Positions 10,998 through 22,469 of a stretch of 38,813 nt of DNA are shown piece after piece. This stretch comes from Prorocentrum cordatum (taxonomy: Eukaryota > Sar > Dinophyceae > Prorocentrales > Prorocentraceae): the NCBI GenBank assembly GCA_963575745.1, contig CAUYUJ010014342.1, positions 131,774-170,586 on the forward strand, written 5' to 3'. The notes beneath the pieces were generated by a model that saw only the letters and a list, made by a program, of their open reading frames with translations, had not been told where the DNA came from and searched no databases. Both the position numbers and the translations under genes were made by a program. Position 1 is the first letter of the stretch, and each line of letters opens with the position of its first letter.

Positions 10998-11262
10998 GGA
11001 TATAGTCCTTGGACACATACCCTGGCGACGGATCCAACCATTTGCAGCTGCAATTCGCGCAAGACCGACGAGGGGAAGGGGGGGCGAGCAGGAGTACTGG
11101 GACGTGGATGGGAAGGATAGCAGGCGGGTCGGCCTTTTCAGAAGTGAGGTAGAAAAGCGGTGGCCACGATGCGCGTGAGGGGTCTGTCGACATGGGCGTG
11201 GCAACGCGATTCGAGCGCTGCAACAGGGGCCACCGGTGGATCTTCCTATGGGGCCACGTACC
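10320..11262 (+). repeat. Composite dispersed repeat, copy 1
   Basis: Begins where a satellite unit changes, just after GGGTCGTGC, into a different sequence starting GGTGCGCCTGTGTGGGGCTG. It ends in 88-90 bp module repeats. The whole stretch is colinear with 20,705-21,462: shared anchors are GCTAGCATCATTCCCT, GGGCTTGCTCGTTGAATGTA, GTGGTTTTCTGAGGGC and CGGGTCGGCCTTTTCAGA. This copy holds about 150 extra bases (10,865-11,025) including a GT microsatellite. No coding function is recognised. Confidence 0.8.
10971..10997. repeat. GT dinucleotide microsatellite
   Basis: About 13 uninterrupted GT dinucleotides inside composite repeat copy 1, absent from copy 2. Confidence 0.95.
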
Positions 11263-11640
11263 TTGATAGTGCGTTTGTTTTTTGGACGGTGGTTACGTTT
11301 GTCTTCGCCATTTAAATTCTCGGTGATCCGAAGCGACCTTGTCATGGAGGATTCTCTCTGGGTGCAACAAGCTTGAGGCTCCCATGGAGAGTCAATTTCT
11401 CCTCTGCTCCTCTCCCTTCTGCTCCTTTCTCCGTTCTCCCCTCTCCGCCCTCCTCCGTCCTCCCCCATCCCTCCTCTCGCCCCGCTCCGCTTTTTATTTA
11501 TATGTTTCACCGCTTCCCAGGATCCATGTCGATCCGATCGATCCGTTTCGACACAGATTCTGGCCGGCACAATCCGATTCGATCCCAATATATTCCAACG
11601 ATCGCACTGAAGGAGCTGATTCAAATCAGGACTAGTATGT
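11262..11640 (+). repeat. Second dispersed repeat segment, also present at 25.2-25.6 kb
   Basis: Colinear with 25,222-25,530: CCTTGATAGTGCGTTTG, GACGGTGGT.ACGTTTGTC, a pyrimidine-rich tract (11,396-11,490), CGCTTCCCAGGATCCAT and CCGATCGATCCG. It joins copy 1 of the composite repeat to the first unit of the main satellite array. No gene is seen. Confidence 0.75.
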
Positions 11641-13130
11641 TCACCGAATCATGCTTGCTATCGGCTGAGCCCCTGTGATGCAACGGGATATGACTCCAGT
11701 TGCTTGACGCTCCTTATGAGCATGCTGCGCATGTGAGGTCCAGAGGCTGCCTGTGGCTTGCATTGTAAGGATGTTTACGTTGAGACAGCTTCGCAGTGGC
11801 CCAATGATCAGAACTGTAAAGCTTTAGCTGACTGCTGATGCATCGCTTTCCACCTTGATCTCTGAGGGTCGTGCGATGGAGCTCTTTCCAGACATGGAGA
11901 GCGCAGTTCGGGCAGACGCGATTTCGTGGTATACCAGCGGCCGGCCCTTGATGCGAACCGCTGGGAGTAGGCCAGTCGCGCACGTATGTGCAGATTGTCG
12001 GATCACATTGACGGAGCTTGCCACAATCAGGGGTAGGATGTTCACCGAATCATGTTTGCTATCGGCTGAGTCCCAGTGATGCAACGGTATCTGACCCTGT
12101 TGCTTGTGGAGCGCTTTCTGAGCATGCTGCCCGAGTGAACGTGAGTGGCTGCCTGTGGCTTGCACTGTAAGGCTGTGGCGTTGAGACAGCTTCGCAGTGG
12201 CCCAATGATCATAACTGTAGAGCTTTAGCCGACTGCTGATGCATCGCTTTCCACCTTGATCTCTGAGGGTCGTGCGATGGAGCTCTTTCCAGACATGGAG
12301 AGCGCAGTTCGGGCAGACGCGTTTTCGTGGTATTCCAGCGGCCGGCCCTTGATGCGAACCGCTGGGAGTAGGCCAGTCGCGCATGTATGTCCAAATTGTC
12401 GGATCGCATTGACGGAGCTTGCCACAATCAGGGGTAGGATGTTCACCGAATCATGTTTGCTATCGGCTGAGTCCCAGTGATGCAACGATATCTGACCCTG
12501 TTGCTTGTGGAGCGCTTTCTGAGCATGCTGCCCGAGTGAACGTGAGTGGCTGCCTGTGGCTTGCATTGTAAGGCTGTGGCGTTGAGACAGCTTCGCAGTG
12601 GCCCAATGATCAGAACTGTAAAGCTTTAGCCGACTGCTGATGCATCGCTTTCCACCTTGATCTCTGAGGGTCGTGCGATGGAGCTCTTTCCTGACATGGA
12701 GAGCGCAGTTCGGGCAGACGCGTTTTCGTGGTATTCCAGCGGCCGGCCCTTGATGCCGACCGCTGGGAGTTGGCCAGTCGCGCATGTGTGTCCAGATTGT
12801 CGGATCACATTGACGGAGCTTGCCACAATCAGGGGTAGGATGTTCACCGAATCATGTTTGCTATCGGCTGAGTCCCAGTGATGCAACGATATCTGACCCT
12901 GTTGCTTGGAGCGCTTTCTGAGCATGCTGCCCGAGTGAACGTGAGTGGCTGCCTGTGGCTTGCATTGTAAGGCTGTGGCGTTGAGACAGCTTCGCAGTGG
13001 CCCAATGATCATAACTGTAAAGCTTTAGCTGACTGCTGATGCATCGCTTTCCACCTTGATCTCTGAGGGTCGTGCGATGGAGCTCTTTCCTGACATGGAG
13101 AGCGCAGTTCGGGCAGACGCGTTTTCGTGA

Positions 13131-13163
13131 TATCCCAGCGGCCGGCCTTTGATGCCGACCGCT
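13131..13163. other. Conserved hairpin in each satellite unit (example)
   Basis: CCCAGCGGCCGG pairs with CCGACCGCTGGG around a loop of about 9 nt: a 12-bp stem with one mismatch. Equivalent positions in almost every good unit keep it, and degraded forms are visible in the old arrays (for example about 2,234-2,262). It could form a cruciform or an RNA hairpin if transcribed; the sequence does not show which. Confidence 0.7.
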
Positions 13164-13919
13164 GGGAGTAGGTCAGTCGCGCATGTATGTCCAGATTGTC
13201 GGATCGCATTGACGGAGCTTGCCACAATCAGGGGTAGGATGTTCACCGAATCATGTTTGCTATCGGCTGAGTCCCAGTGATGCAACGATATCTGACCCTG
13301 TTGCTTGGAGCGCTTTCTGAGCATGCTGCCCGAGTGAACGTGAGCGGCTGCCTGTGGCTTGTATTGTAAGGCTGTGGCGTTGAGACAGCTTCGCAGTGGC
13401 CCAATGATCATAACTGTAAAGCTTTAGCTGACTGCTGATGCATCGCTTTCCACCTTGATCTCTGAGGGTCGTGCGATGGAGCTCTTTCCAGACATGGAGA
13501 GCGCAGTTCGGGCAGACGCGTTTTCGTGATATCCCAGCGGCCGGCCTTTGATGCCGACCGCTGGGAGTAGGTCAGTCGCGCATGTATGTCCAGATTGTCG
13601 GATCGCATTGACGGAGCTTGCCTCAATCAGGGGTAGGATGTTCACCGAATCATGTTTGCTATCGGCTGAGTCCCAGTGATGCAACGATATCTGACCCTGT
13701 TGCTTGGAGCGCTTTCTGAGCATGCTGCCCGAGTGAACGTGAGCGGCTGCCTGTGGCTTGTATTGTAAGGCTGTGGCGTTGAGACAGCTTCGCAGTGGCC
13801 CAATGATCAGAACTGTAAAGCTTTAGCTGACTGCTGATGCATCGCTTTCCACCTTGATCTCTGAGGGTCGTGCGATGGAGCTCTTTCCAGACATGGAGAG
13901 CGCAGTTCGGGCAGACGCG

Positions 13920-14958
13920 TTTTCGTGATATCCCAGCGGCCGGCCTTTGATGCCGACCGCTGGGAGTAGGTCAGTCGCGCATGTATGTCCAGATTGTCGG
14001 ATCGCATTGACGGAGCTTGCCTCAATCAGGGGTAGGATGTTCACCGAATCATGTTTGCTATCGGCTGAGTCCCAGTGATGCAACGATATCTGACCCTGTT
14101 GCTTGGAGCGCTTTCTGAGCATGCTGCCCGAGTGATCGTGAGTGGCTGCCTGTGGCTTGCATTGTAAGGCTGTGGCGTTGAGACAGCTTCGCAGTGGCCC
14201 AATGATCAGAACTGTAAAGCTTTAGCTGACTGCTGATGCATCGCTTTCCACCTTGATCTCTGAGGGTCGTGCGATGGAGCTCTTTCCAGACATGGAGAGC
14301 GCAGTTCGGGCAGACGCGTTTTCGTGATATCCCAGCGGCCGGCCTTTGATGCCGACCGCTCGGGGTAGGTCAGTCGCGCATGTATGTCCAGATTGTCGCA
14401 TCGCATTGACGGAGCTTGCCACAATCAGGGGTAGGATGTTCACCGAATCATGTTTGCTATCGGCTGAGTCCCAGTGATGCAACGATATCTGACCCTGTTG
14501 CTTGGAGCGCTTTCTGAGCATGCTGCCCGAGTGATCGTGAGTGGCTGCCTGTGGCTTGCATTGTAAGGCGGTGGCGTTGAGACAGCTTCGCAGTGGCCCA
14601 ATGATCAGAACTGTAAAGCTTTCGCTGACTGCTGATGCATCGCTTTCCACCTTGATCTCTGAGGGTCGTGCGATGGAGCTCTTTCCAGACATGGAGAGCG
14701 CAGTTCGGGCAGACGCGTTTTCGTGATATCCCAGCGGCCGGCCTTCAATGCCGACCGCTGGGAGTAGGTCAGTCGCGCATGTAGGTGCAGATTGTTGGAT
14801 CGCATTGACGGAGCTTGCCTCAATCAGGGGTAGGATGTTCACCGAATCATGTTTGCTATCGGCTGAGTCCCAGTGATGCAACGATATCTGACCCTGTTGC
14901 TTGAAGCGCTTTCTGAGCATGCTGCCCGAGTGAACGTGAGCGGCTGCCTGTGGCTTGT
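13920..14958 (+). repeat. Higher-order duplicated block A of the satellite
   Basis: Carries a private set of variants (GCTCGGGGTAGG at 14,358; GAGTGATCGTGAG; GGCGGTGGCG near 14,568; GGCCTTCAATGCC; GTAGGTGCAGATTGTTGG). The same set recurs in the same order 1,993 bp downstream in block B, which is five units away. Confidence 0.85.
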
Positions 14959-15912
14959 ATTGTAAGGCTGTGGCGTTGAGACAGCTTCGCAGTGGCCCAA
15001 TGATCATAACTGTAAAGCTTTAGCTGACTGCTGATGCATCGCTTTCCACCTTGATCTCTGAGGGTCGTGCGATGGAGCTCTTTCCAGACATGGAGAGCGC
15101 AGTTCGGGCAGACGCGTTTTCGTGATATCCCAGCGGCCGGCCTTTGATGCCGACCGCTGGGAGTAGGTCAGTCGCGCATGTATGTCCAGATTGTCGGATC
15201 GCATTGACGGAGCTTGCCTCAATCAGGGGTAGGATGTTCACCGAATCATGTTTGCTATCGGCTGAGTCCCAGTGATGCAACGATATCTGACCCTGTTGCT
15301 TGGAGCGCTTTCTGAGCATGCTGCCCGAGTGAACGTGAGTGGCTGCCTGTGGCTTGCATTGTAAGGCTGTGGCGTTGAGACAGCTTCGCAGTGGCCCAAT
15401 GATCATAACTGTAAAGCTTTAGCTGACTGCTGATGCATCGCTTTCCACCTTGATCTCTGAGGGTCGTGCGATGGAGCTCTTTCCAGACATGGAGAGCGCA
15501 GTTCGGGCAGTCGCGTTTTCGTGATATTCCAGCGGCCGGACTTCGATGCCGACCGCTGGGAGTAGGTCAGTCGCGCATGTAGGTGCAGATTGTCGGATCG
15601 CATTGACGGAGCTTGCCTCAATCAGGGGTAGGATGTTCACCGAATCATGTTTGCTATGAGTCCCAGTGATGCAACGATATCTGACCCTGTTGCTTGGAGC
15701 GCTTTCTGAGCATGCTGCCCGAGTGAACGTGAGCGGCTGCCTGTGGCTTGTATTGTAAGGCTGTGGCGTTGAGACAGCTTCGCAGTGGCCCAATGATCAT
15801 AACTGTAAAGCTTTAGCTGACTGCTGATGCATCGCTTTCCTCCCCTTTGTATCTCTGATGGTTCGAAGCGATGAGCTCTTTCCAGACAGAGAGCGCAGTT
15901 CGGCAGACGCCG

Positions 15913-16949
15913 TTATCGTGATATCCCAGCGGCCGGCCTTTGATGCCGACCGCTGGGAGTAGGTCAGTCGCGCATGTATGTCCAGATTGTCGGATCGCAT
16001 TGACGGAGCTTGCCTCAATCAGGGGTAGGATGTTCACCGAATCATGTTTGCTATCGGCTGAGTCCCAGTGATGCAACGATATCTGACCCTGTTGCTTGGA
16101 GCGCTTTCTGAGCATGCTGCCCGAGTGATCGTGAGTGGCTGCCTGTGGCTTGCATTGTAAGGCTGTGGCGTTGAGACAGCTTCGCAGTGGCCCAATGATC
16201 AGAACTGTAAAGCTTTAGCTGACTGCTGATGCATCGCTTTCCACCTTGATCTCTGAGGGTCGTGCGATGGAGCTCTTTCCAGACATGGAGAGCGCAGTTC
16301 GGGCAGACGCGTTTTCGTGATATCCCAGCGGCCGGCCTTTGATGCCGACCGCTCGGGGTAGGTCAGTCGCGCATGTATGTCCAGATTGTCGCATCGCATT
16401 GACGGAGCTTGCCACAATCAGGGGTAGGATGTTCACCGAATCATGTTTGCTATCGGCTGAGTCCCAGTGATGCAACGATATCTGACCCTGTTGCTTGGAG
16501 CGCTTTCTGAGCATGCTGCCCGAGTGATCGTGAGTGGCTGCCTGTGGCTTGCATTGTAAGGCGGTGGCGTTGAGACAGCTTCGCAGTGGCCCAATGATCA
16601 GAACTGTAAAGCTTTCGCTGACTGCTGATGCATCGCTTTCCACCTTGATCTCTGAGGGTCGTGCGATGGAGCTCTTTCCAGACATGGAGAGCGCAGTTCG
16701 GGCAGACGCGTTTTCGTGATATCCCAGCGGCCGGCCTTCAATGCCGACCGCTGGGAGTAGGTCAGTCGCGCATGTAGGTGCAGATTGTTGGATCGCATTG
16801 ACGGAGCTTGCCTCAATCAGGGGTAGGATGTTCACCGAATCATGTTTGCTATCGGCTGAGTCCCAGTGATGCAACGATATCTGACCCTGTTGCTTGAAGC
16901 GCTTTCTGAGCATGCTGCCCGAGTGAACGTGAGCGGCTGCCTGTGGCGG
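15913..16949 (+). repeat. Higher-order duplicated block B of the satellite
   Basis: Near-identical to 13,920-14,958. Both ends of the block run into stretches full of small indels (15,839-15,915 and 16,945-17,530). That suggests the duplication may be an assembly join, not a real event. Confidence 0.8.
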
Positions 16950-19900
16950 CTTGTAAATTGCCCCAAACGTGTCTCTGACAGCTTCCATGAGGCCCCATGA
17001 TCAGAACTGTTACAGCTTTAGCTGACAGCTGATGGCATCGCTTTCCCCACTTGATCTCTGAGGGGTCGTGCGCGATGAGCTCTTTCAGACAATGAGAGCG
17101 CAGTTTCGGGCCGACGCGTTATCGTGATACTCCCAGCGGCCCGGCCCGTCCCTTTGATGGCCGACCGCTGGGAGAAGGTCAGCGCGCATGTATGTCCAGA
17201 GTGGTAGATCGCATTGACGGAGCTGCCACAATCATGGGTAGGATGTTCCCGAATCATGTTTGCTTATCGGCTGCGTCCCGTGATGCAACGTAATTCTGAC
17301 CCTTGTTGCTTGGAGCGCTTTCTGAGCAGGCTGCCGAGTGAAACGTGAGTGGCTGCCTGTGGCTATGCATTGTAAGGCGGTGGTCGTTGAGACAGCTCGC
17401 AGTGGCCCAATGGATCAAACTGAAAGCCTTTAAGCTGACTCGCCGATGCATCGCTTTTCCCCACGCCGATCTCTGAGGGTCGTGCAATGGAGCTCTTTCC
17501 AGACATGGAGGCGCAGTTCGTGAGCAAACAGTCGCGTTTTCGTGATATTCCAGCGGCCGGACTTCGATGCCGACCGCTGGGAGTAGGTCAGTCGCGCATG
17601 TAGGTGCAGATTGTAGGATCGCATTGACGGAGCTTGCCACAATCAGGGGTAGGATGTTCACCGAATCATGTTTGCTATCGGCTGAGTCCCAGTGATGCAA
17701 CGATATCTGACCCTGTTGCTTGTGGAGCGCTTTCTGAGCATGCTGCCCGAGTGAACGTGAGTGGCTGCCTGTGGCTTGCATTGTAAGGCTGTGGCGTTGA
17801 GACAGCTTCGCAGTGGCCCAATGATCAGAACTGTAAAGCTTTAGCTGACTGCTGATGCATCGCTTTCCACCTTGATCTCTGATGGTCGTGCGATGGAGCT
17901 CAATCTAGGACATGGAGAGGCGCAGTTCGGGCAGACGCGTTTTCCGTGATATTCCAGCGGCCGACTTCGGATGCCGACCGCCTGGAGTTAAGTCATCGGC
18001 AAAGTAGTGCAGATTGTTGGATCGCATTGACGGAGCTTGCACAATCAGGGTAGGATGTTCACCGAATTCAAGTTAATGCTATCGGCTTATGTCCCAGTGA
18101 TGCAACGAAATCTGACCTGATGCTTGGAGCGCTTTCTGAGCAAGCTGCCCCGAGGGCACGTGAGTGGCTGCTTTGGCTTGCATTGTAAGGCTGTGGCGTT
18201 GAGACAGCGTCGCAGTGGCCCAATGATCAGAACTGTAAAGCTTTAGCTGACTGCTGATGCATCGCTTTCCACCTTGATCTCTGAGGGTCGTGCGATGGAG
18301 CTCTTTCCAGACATGGAGAGCGCAGTTCGGGCAGTCGCGTTTTCGTGATATTCCAGCGGCCGGACTTCGATGCCGACCGCTGGGAGTAGGTCAGTCGCGC
18401 ATGTAGGTGCAGATTGTTGGATCGCATTGACGGAGCTTGCCTCAATCAGGGGTAGGATGTTCACCGAATCATGTTTGCTATCGGCTGAGTCCCAGTGATG
18501 CAACGATATCTGACCCTGTTGCTTGGAGCGCTTTCTGAGCATGCTGCCCGAGTGAACGTGAGTGGCTGCTTGTGGCTTGCATTGTAAGGCTGTGGCGTTG
18601 AGACAGCTTCGCAGTGGCCCAATGATCATAACTGTAAAGCTTTAGCTGACTGCTGATGCATCGCTTTCCACCTTGATCTCTGAGGGTCGTGCGATGGAGC
18701 TCTTTCCAGACATGGAGAGCGCAGTTCGGGCAGACGCGTTTTCGTGATATCCCAGCGGCCGGCCTTTGATGCCGACCGCTGGGAGTAGGTCAGTCGCGCA
18801 TGTATGTCCAGATTGTCGGATCGCATTGACGGAGCTTGCCACAATCAGGGGTAGGATGTTCACCGAATCATGTTTGCTATCGGCTGAGTCCCAGTGATGC
18901 AACGATATCTGACCCTGTTGCTTGGAGCGCTTTCTGAGCATGCTGCCCGAGTGAACGTGAGTGGCTGCCTGTGGCTTGCATTGTAAGGCGGTGGCGTTGA
19001 GACAGCTTCGCAGTGGCCCAATGATCATAACTGTAAAGCTTTAGCTGACTGCTGATGCATCGCTTTCCACCTTGATCTCTGAGGGTCGTGCGATGGAGCT
19101 CTTTCCAGACATGGAGAGCGCAGTCCGTGCAGTCCGCGGTTTTTCCGTGATATTCCAGCGCCGTACTTCGATGCCGACCGCTGGAGTAGGTCAGTCGGCG
19201 CCCTGTAGGTGGCAGATTGTCGATCGCATTGACGGAGCTTGCCTCAATCAGGGGTAGGATATTCACCGGAATCATGTTTGCTACGGCTGAGTCCCAGTGA
19301 TGCACTATATCTGACCCTGTTGCTTGAGCGCTTCTGAGCATCGCCTGCCCGATGGAACGTGAGTGGCTGACCTGTGGCTTGCATTGAATGGCAGTGGCGT
19401 GAGACAGCTTCCGCAGTGGCCCAATTATATAACTTTAAACTTTAGGCTGACTGCTGATGCATCGCTTTCCACCTTGATCTCTGAGGGTCGTGCGATGGAG
19501 CTCTTTCCAGACATGGAGAGCGCAGTTCGGGCAGTCGCGTTTTCGTGATATTCCAGCGGCCGGACTTCGATGCCGACCGCTGGGAGTAGGTCAGTCGCGC
19601 ATGTATGTGCAGATTGTCGGATCGCATTGACGGAGCTTGCCTCAATCAGGGGTAGGATGTTCACCGAATCATGTTTGCTATCGGCTGAGTCCCAGTGATG
19701 CAACGATATCAGACCCTTTGCTTGGAGCGCTGTTCTGAGCATGCTGCCCCGGAGTGAACGTGAGTGGCTGCTTGTGGCTGCATTGTAATGCTGTGGCTTG
19801 GAGACAGCTCGCAGTGGCCCAATGAATCAGGAACATTAAAGCTGTTAGCTGACTGCTGATTGCATCGCTTTCCACCTTGAATCTCTGAGGGTCGTGTGCG

Positions 19901-20726
19901 ATGGAGCTCTTTCAGACATGGATAGCGCAGTCGGCATCGCGTTTTTCGTGATCAATCCAGCGGCCAGGGGACTTCGATGCCGACCCGCTGGGAGTAGGTC
20001 AGTCGCGCCCATGTAGGTGCATATTGTCGACGCAATGACGGAGCTTGCCTCAATCAGGGGTAGATTTCCACCGAATCATGTTTGCTATCGGCTGAGTCCC
20101 ATGATGCAAACGATATCTGACCCGGTTGCCTTGGAGGCGCTTTCTTGACATGGTCCTGCCCGAGTGAACGTTGAGTTTGCTGCTTGTGCTTGCCATAGTA
20201 AGGCTGTGGCGTTGATAGACAGAGCTTCGCAGTAGGGCCCAATGATCATAACTGGTAGAAGCTTATAGCTGAACTGACTGCCTTGATGCAGTTCGCTTTC
20301 CCCACCTTGATCCGGAGGTCGTAGCGATGGAGCTCTTTCCAGACATGGAGAGCGCAGTTCGGGCAGTCGCGTTTTCGTGATATTCCAGCGGCCGGACTTC
20401 GATGCCGACCGCTGGGAGTAGGTCAGTCGCGCATGTAGGTGCAGATTGTCGGATCGCATTGACGGAGCTTGCCTCAATCAGGGGTAGGATGTTCACCGAA
20501 TCATGTTTGCTATCGGCTGAGTCCCAGTGATGCAACGATATCTGACCCTGTTGCTTGGAGCGCTTTCTGAGCATGCTGCCCGAGTGAACGTGAGTGGCTG
20601 CTTGTGGCTTGCATTGTAAGGCTGTGGCGTTGAGACAGCTTCGCAGTGGCCCAATGATCATAACTGTAAAGCTTTAGCTGACTGCTGATGCATCGCTTTC
20701 CACCTTGATCTCTGAGGGTCGTGCGA

Positions 20727-21462
20727 TGGTGCGCCTGTGTGGGGCTGCGAGCCGCAGAGGCCTGCATAGCTATTTTCGTGCAGGCGTCTTTCACAAATGA
20801 ATTCGCAGCGGTTGCCTTGATACGATAGTTGGATCCAGTCAACGATACGATGATGATTGTGCTCGCCAGTCGCCAATTTGTTTTTGGTGTTCGGGAGCGA
20901 CCTTGTCATGGAGGGGTGCTAGCATCATTCCCTTTCGGCTGAAACCAATGATGTTTCAATTTCTGACCTTGAGAGGGGCTTGCTCGTTGAATGTAGGCCC
21001 CTCCTTCTCTCCTTCATTGCTTATCCCTCCCCCTCCTCCGAAAGGGGAACAAGAGAGACGGACGAGCTGACAGGTACCAGCTTCGCCCAGAAGGCTGGTG
21101 AGATCCTTTTGGCTTTTTATACTGTTTGGCCTCTTTGCGGTCTTGCTGGTGGCCTCGTGGTGAGTTTTTCGTGGTTTTCTGAGGGCACCAAGGCAAGACC
21201 TTTGAGCCTCCAGAGGGTCGTTGGGGGCTCAACCATATGCAGCTGCGGGTAGCGCAATACCGATGAGTCGGAGGGGGCGAGCAAGAGTATTTTGACGTGG
21301 ACGGGAAGGACGATGACGAAGACTAGCAGGCGAGTCGGCCTTTTCAGACGTGATGTAGAGAAATGGTGGCTACGAAGCGTGTGAGGGGTGTGCCGACATG
21401 GGCGTGGCAATGCCATCCGAACCCTGCAACTGGGGCCCTCGGGGGAGCTCCCTATGGGGCCA
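20727..21462 (+). repeat. Composite dispersed repeat, copy 2
   Basis: Same order and orientation as 10,320-11,262, again beginning directly after a satellite GGGTCGTGC. It places direct copies of one element on both sides of the 9-kb satellite array. Open frames in it are not shared between copies. Confidence 0.8.
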
Positions 21463-21700
21463 CAAAATGTGTGAGGGTTGCGCTGAAATGGGCGCGGCAG
21501 CATACGATCCCTGCTACTGGTGCCTTCGGTGGAGCTCCCAATGAGGTCACGAAACGTGTGAGTGGTGTGCCGAACTGGACAAGGCAGGATGCGAATCTTA
21601 TCACTGGTGCCTTCGGAGGAGCTCGTTTTGGGACCGCGAAGCGTGCGAGGGGTTTGCCAAACTGGGTGCGGCAGCATGCGAACACTGCCACTGACCTCCG
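21363..21700 (+). repeat. 87-90 bp tandem repeat, four units
   Basis: ACGAAGCGTGTGAGG-like starts lie at 21,372, 21,462, 21,549 and 21,636, spaced 90, 87 and 87. All spacings are multiples of three, so one forward frame reads through as a roughly 29-residue repeat (TKRV.GVPNW..Q and TGAFGGA). Related two-copy versions occur at 11,166-11,262 (spacing 90) and 32,997-33,100 (spacing 88). The frame continues to 22,364 but has no recognised domain after the repeats. It is treated as a repeat. Confidence 0.75.
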
Positions 21701-22407
21701 TCTCGAGGCCATCTTGAGCCGTCTTGACGCACTCTTGGACCCCCAAGAAGCCCCAGGGGCCCAAATCATTGATTTTCCATCGATTTGTTGTACGTTTGCA
21801 AGGCTCCAGAAGGGGACCGCCACTTTGGTACGGACATGTGGCGCGACTCCGCGGGGGTTAGGGGGGGCATACTGGTGTAATAAAAGGCAGTATGTAGCAT
21901 TTATGCAATCTGTGGATCGACTGGGTACGTTACAGTACAGCATCCGCGGACCTTCCTCCGGCAACACGTCACTTCCGGACGTGGATTCTTGGGCTTACGC
22001 CACACCGCCGACCCCTTGGGGGACTGGCGGTTTGTTGTATGTTTCTCCTGATGGCCTCTTGGGCGCCTTTTCCGCGGCTCTTTGGAGCTCTGATGGGGCT
22101 TCATGGGGGCCTCTTGGGGGCCTTTCGGGGGCCTCTTGGGCCGACATCCTCAGTGTTCGCCGTGCGCGTATGGGGAAACGGGCGAGAAGCCACGTAATTA
22201 TACAGACGGCTGGCATTTGTCAAAACACCCGAATGATGATTATCGAAGACGCCTATTGCGAGTCACCGCCGACCCCCCCGCCTTTTGGAATCGCCCATGT
22301 GGGCGAGCGTTGTGGCAAGAGCTCTGCCAAGCTATCGGACCATGTGTTTCCCCCGCCGTTGTAGAAACTCTTCGGGGAACACCTGGGGGAGGATGGCGGG
22401 GAAAATC
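21700..22407. other. Mixed low-complexity and unique sequence
   Basis: Contains scattered CTCTTGGGGGCC modules (22,045-22,150) and short unique pieces. The forward open frame entering from 21,363 ends at 22,364. There is no recognisable domain, splice pattern or RNA. Confidence 0.4.
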
Positions 22408-22467
22408 AGGAGGAGGAGGAGGAGGAGGAGGAGGAGGAGGAGGAGGAGGAGGAGGAGGAGGAGGAGG
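22408..22467. repeat. AGG trinucleotide microsatellite
   Basis: Twenty uninterrupted AGG units read directly. Flanked downstream by CTTGGG-type repeats. Confidence 0.97.
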
Positions 22468-22469
22468 GG

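Larger units (their letters stand above)
11640..20735 (+). repeat. Main satellite array, about 23 units of 399 bp
   Basis: The landmark CCACCTTGATCTCTGAGGGT recurs through the array. From about 12,650 to 15,450 the spacing is exactly 399 bp for most units (for example 13,009, 13,408, 13,807, 14,206, 14,605, 15,004 and 15,403 for equivalent positions); the first two units are 401 bp. Good units are very similar and differ at a few variant positions (AGAACTG or ATAACTG; GGCCTTTGATG or GGACTTCGATG; CACAATCA or CTCAATCA). Because 399 is divisible by three, reverse-strand frames of 72, 128 and up to 261 residues recur. These follow from the repeat period and carry no recognised domain. Confidence 0.95.

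Noticed and set aside
14222-16988. Reverse-strand 257- and 261-residue proteins in the satellite
   Set aside because: Both are two satellite units read through one missing stop codon, and the two copies belong to the duplicated block. No domain or start context.
11640-20735. CRISPR-like array
   Set aside because: Units are 399 bp and contiguous, with no short repeat/unique spacer alternation.
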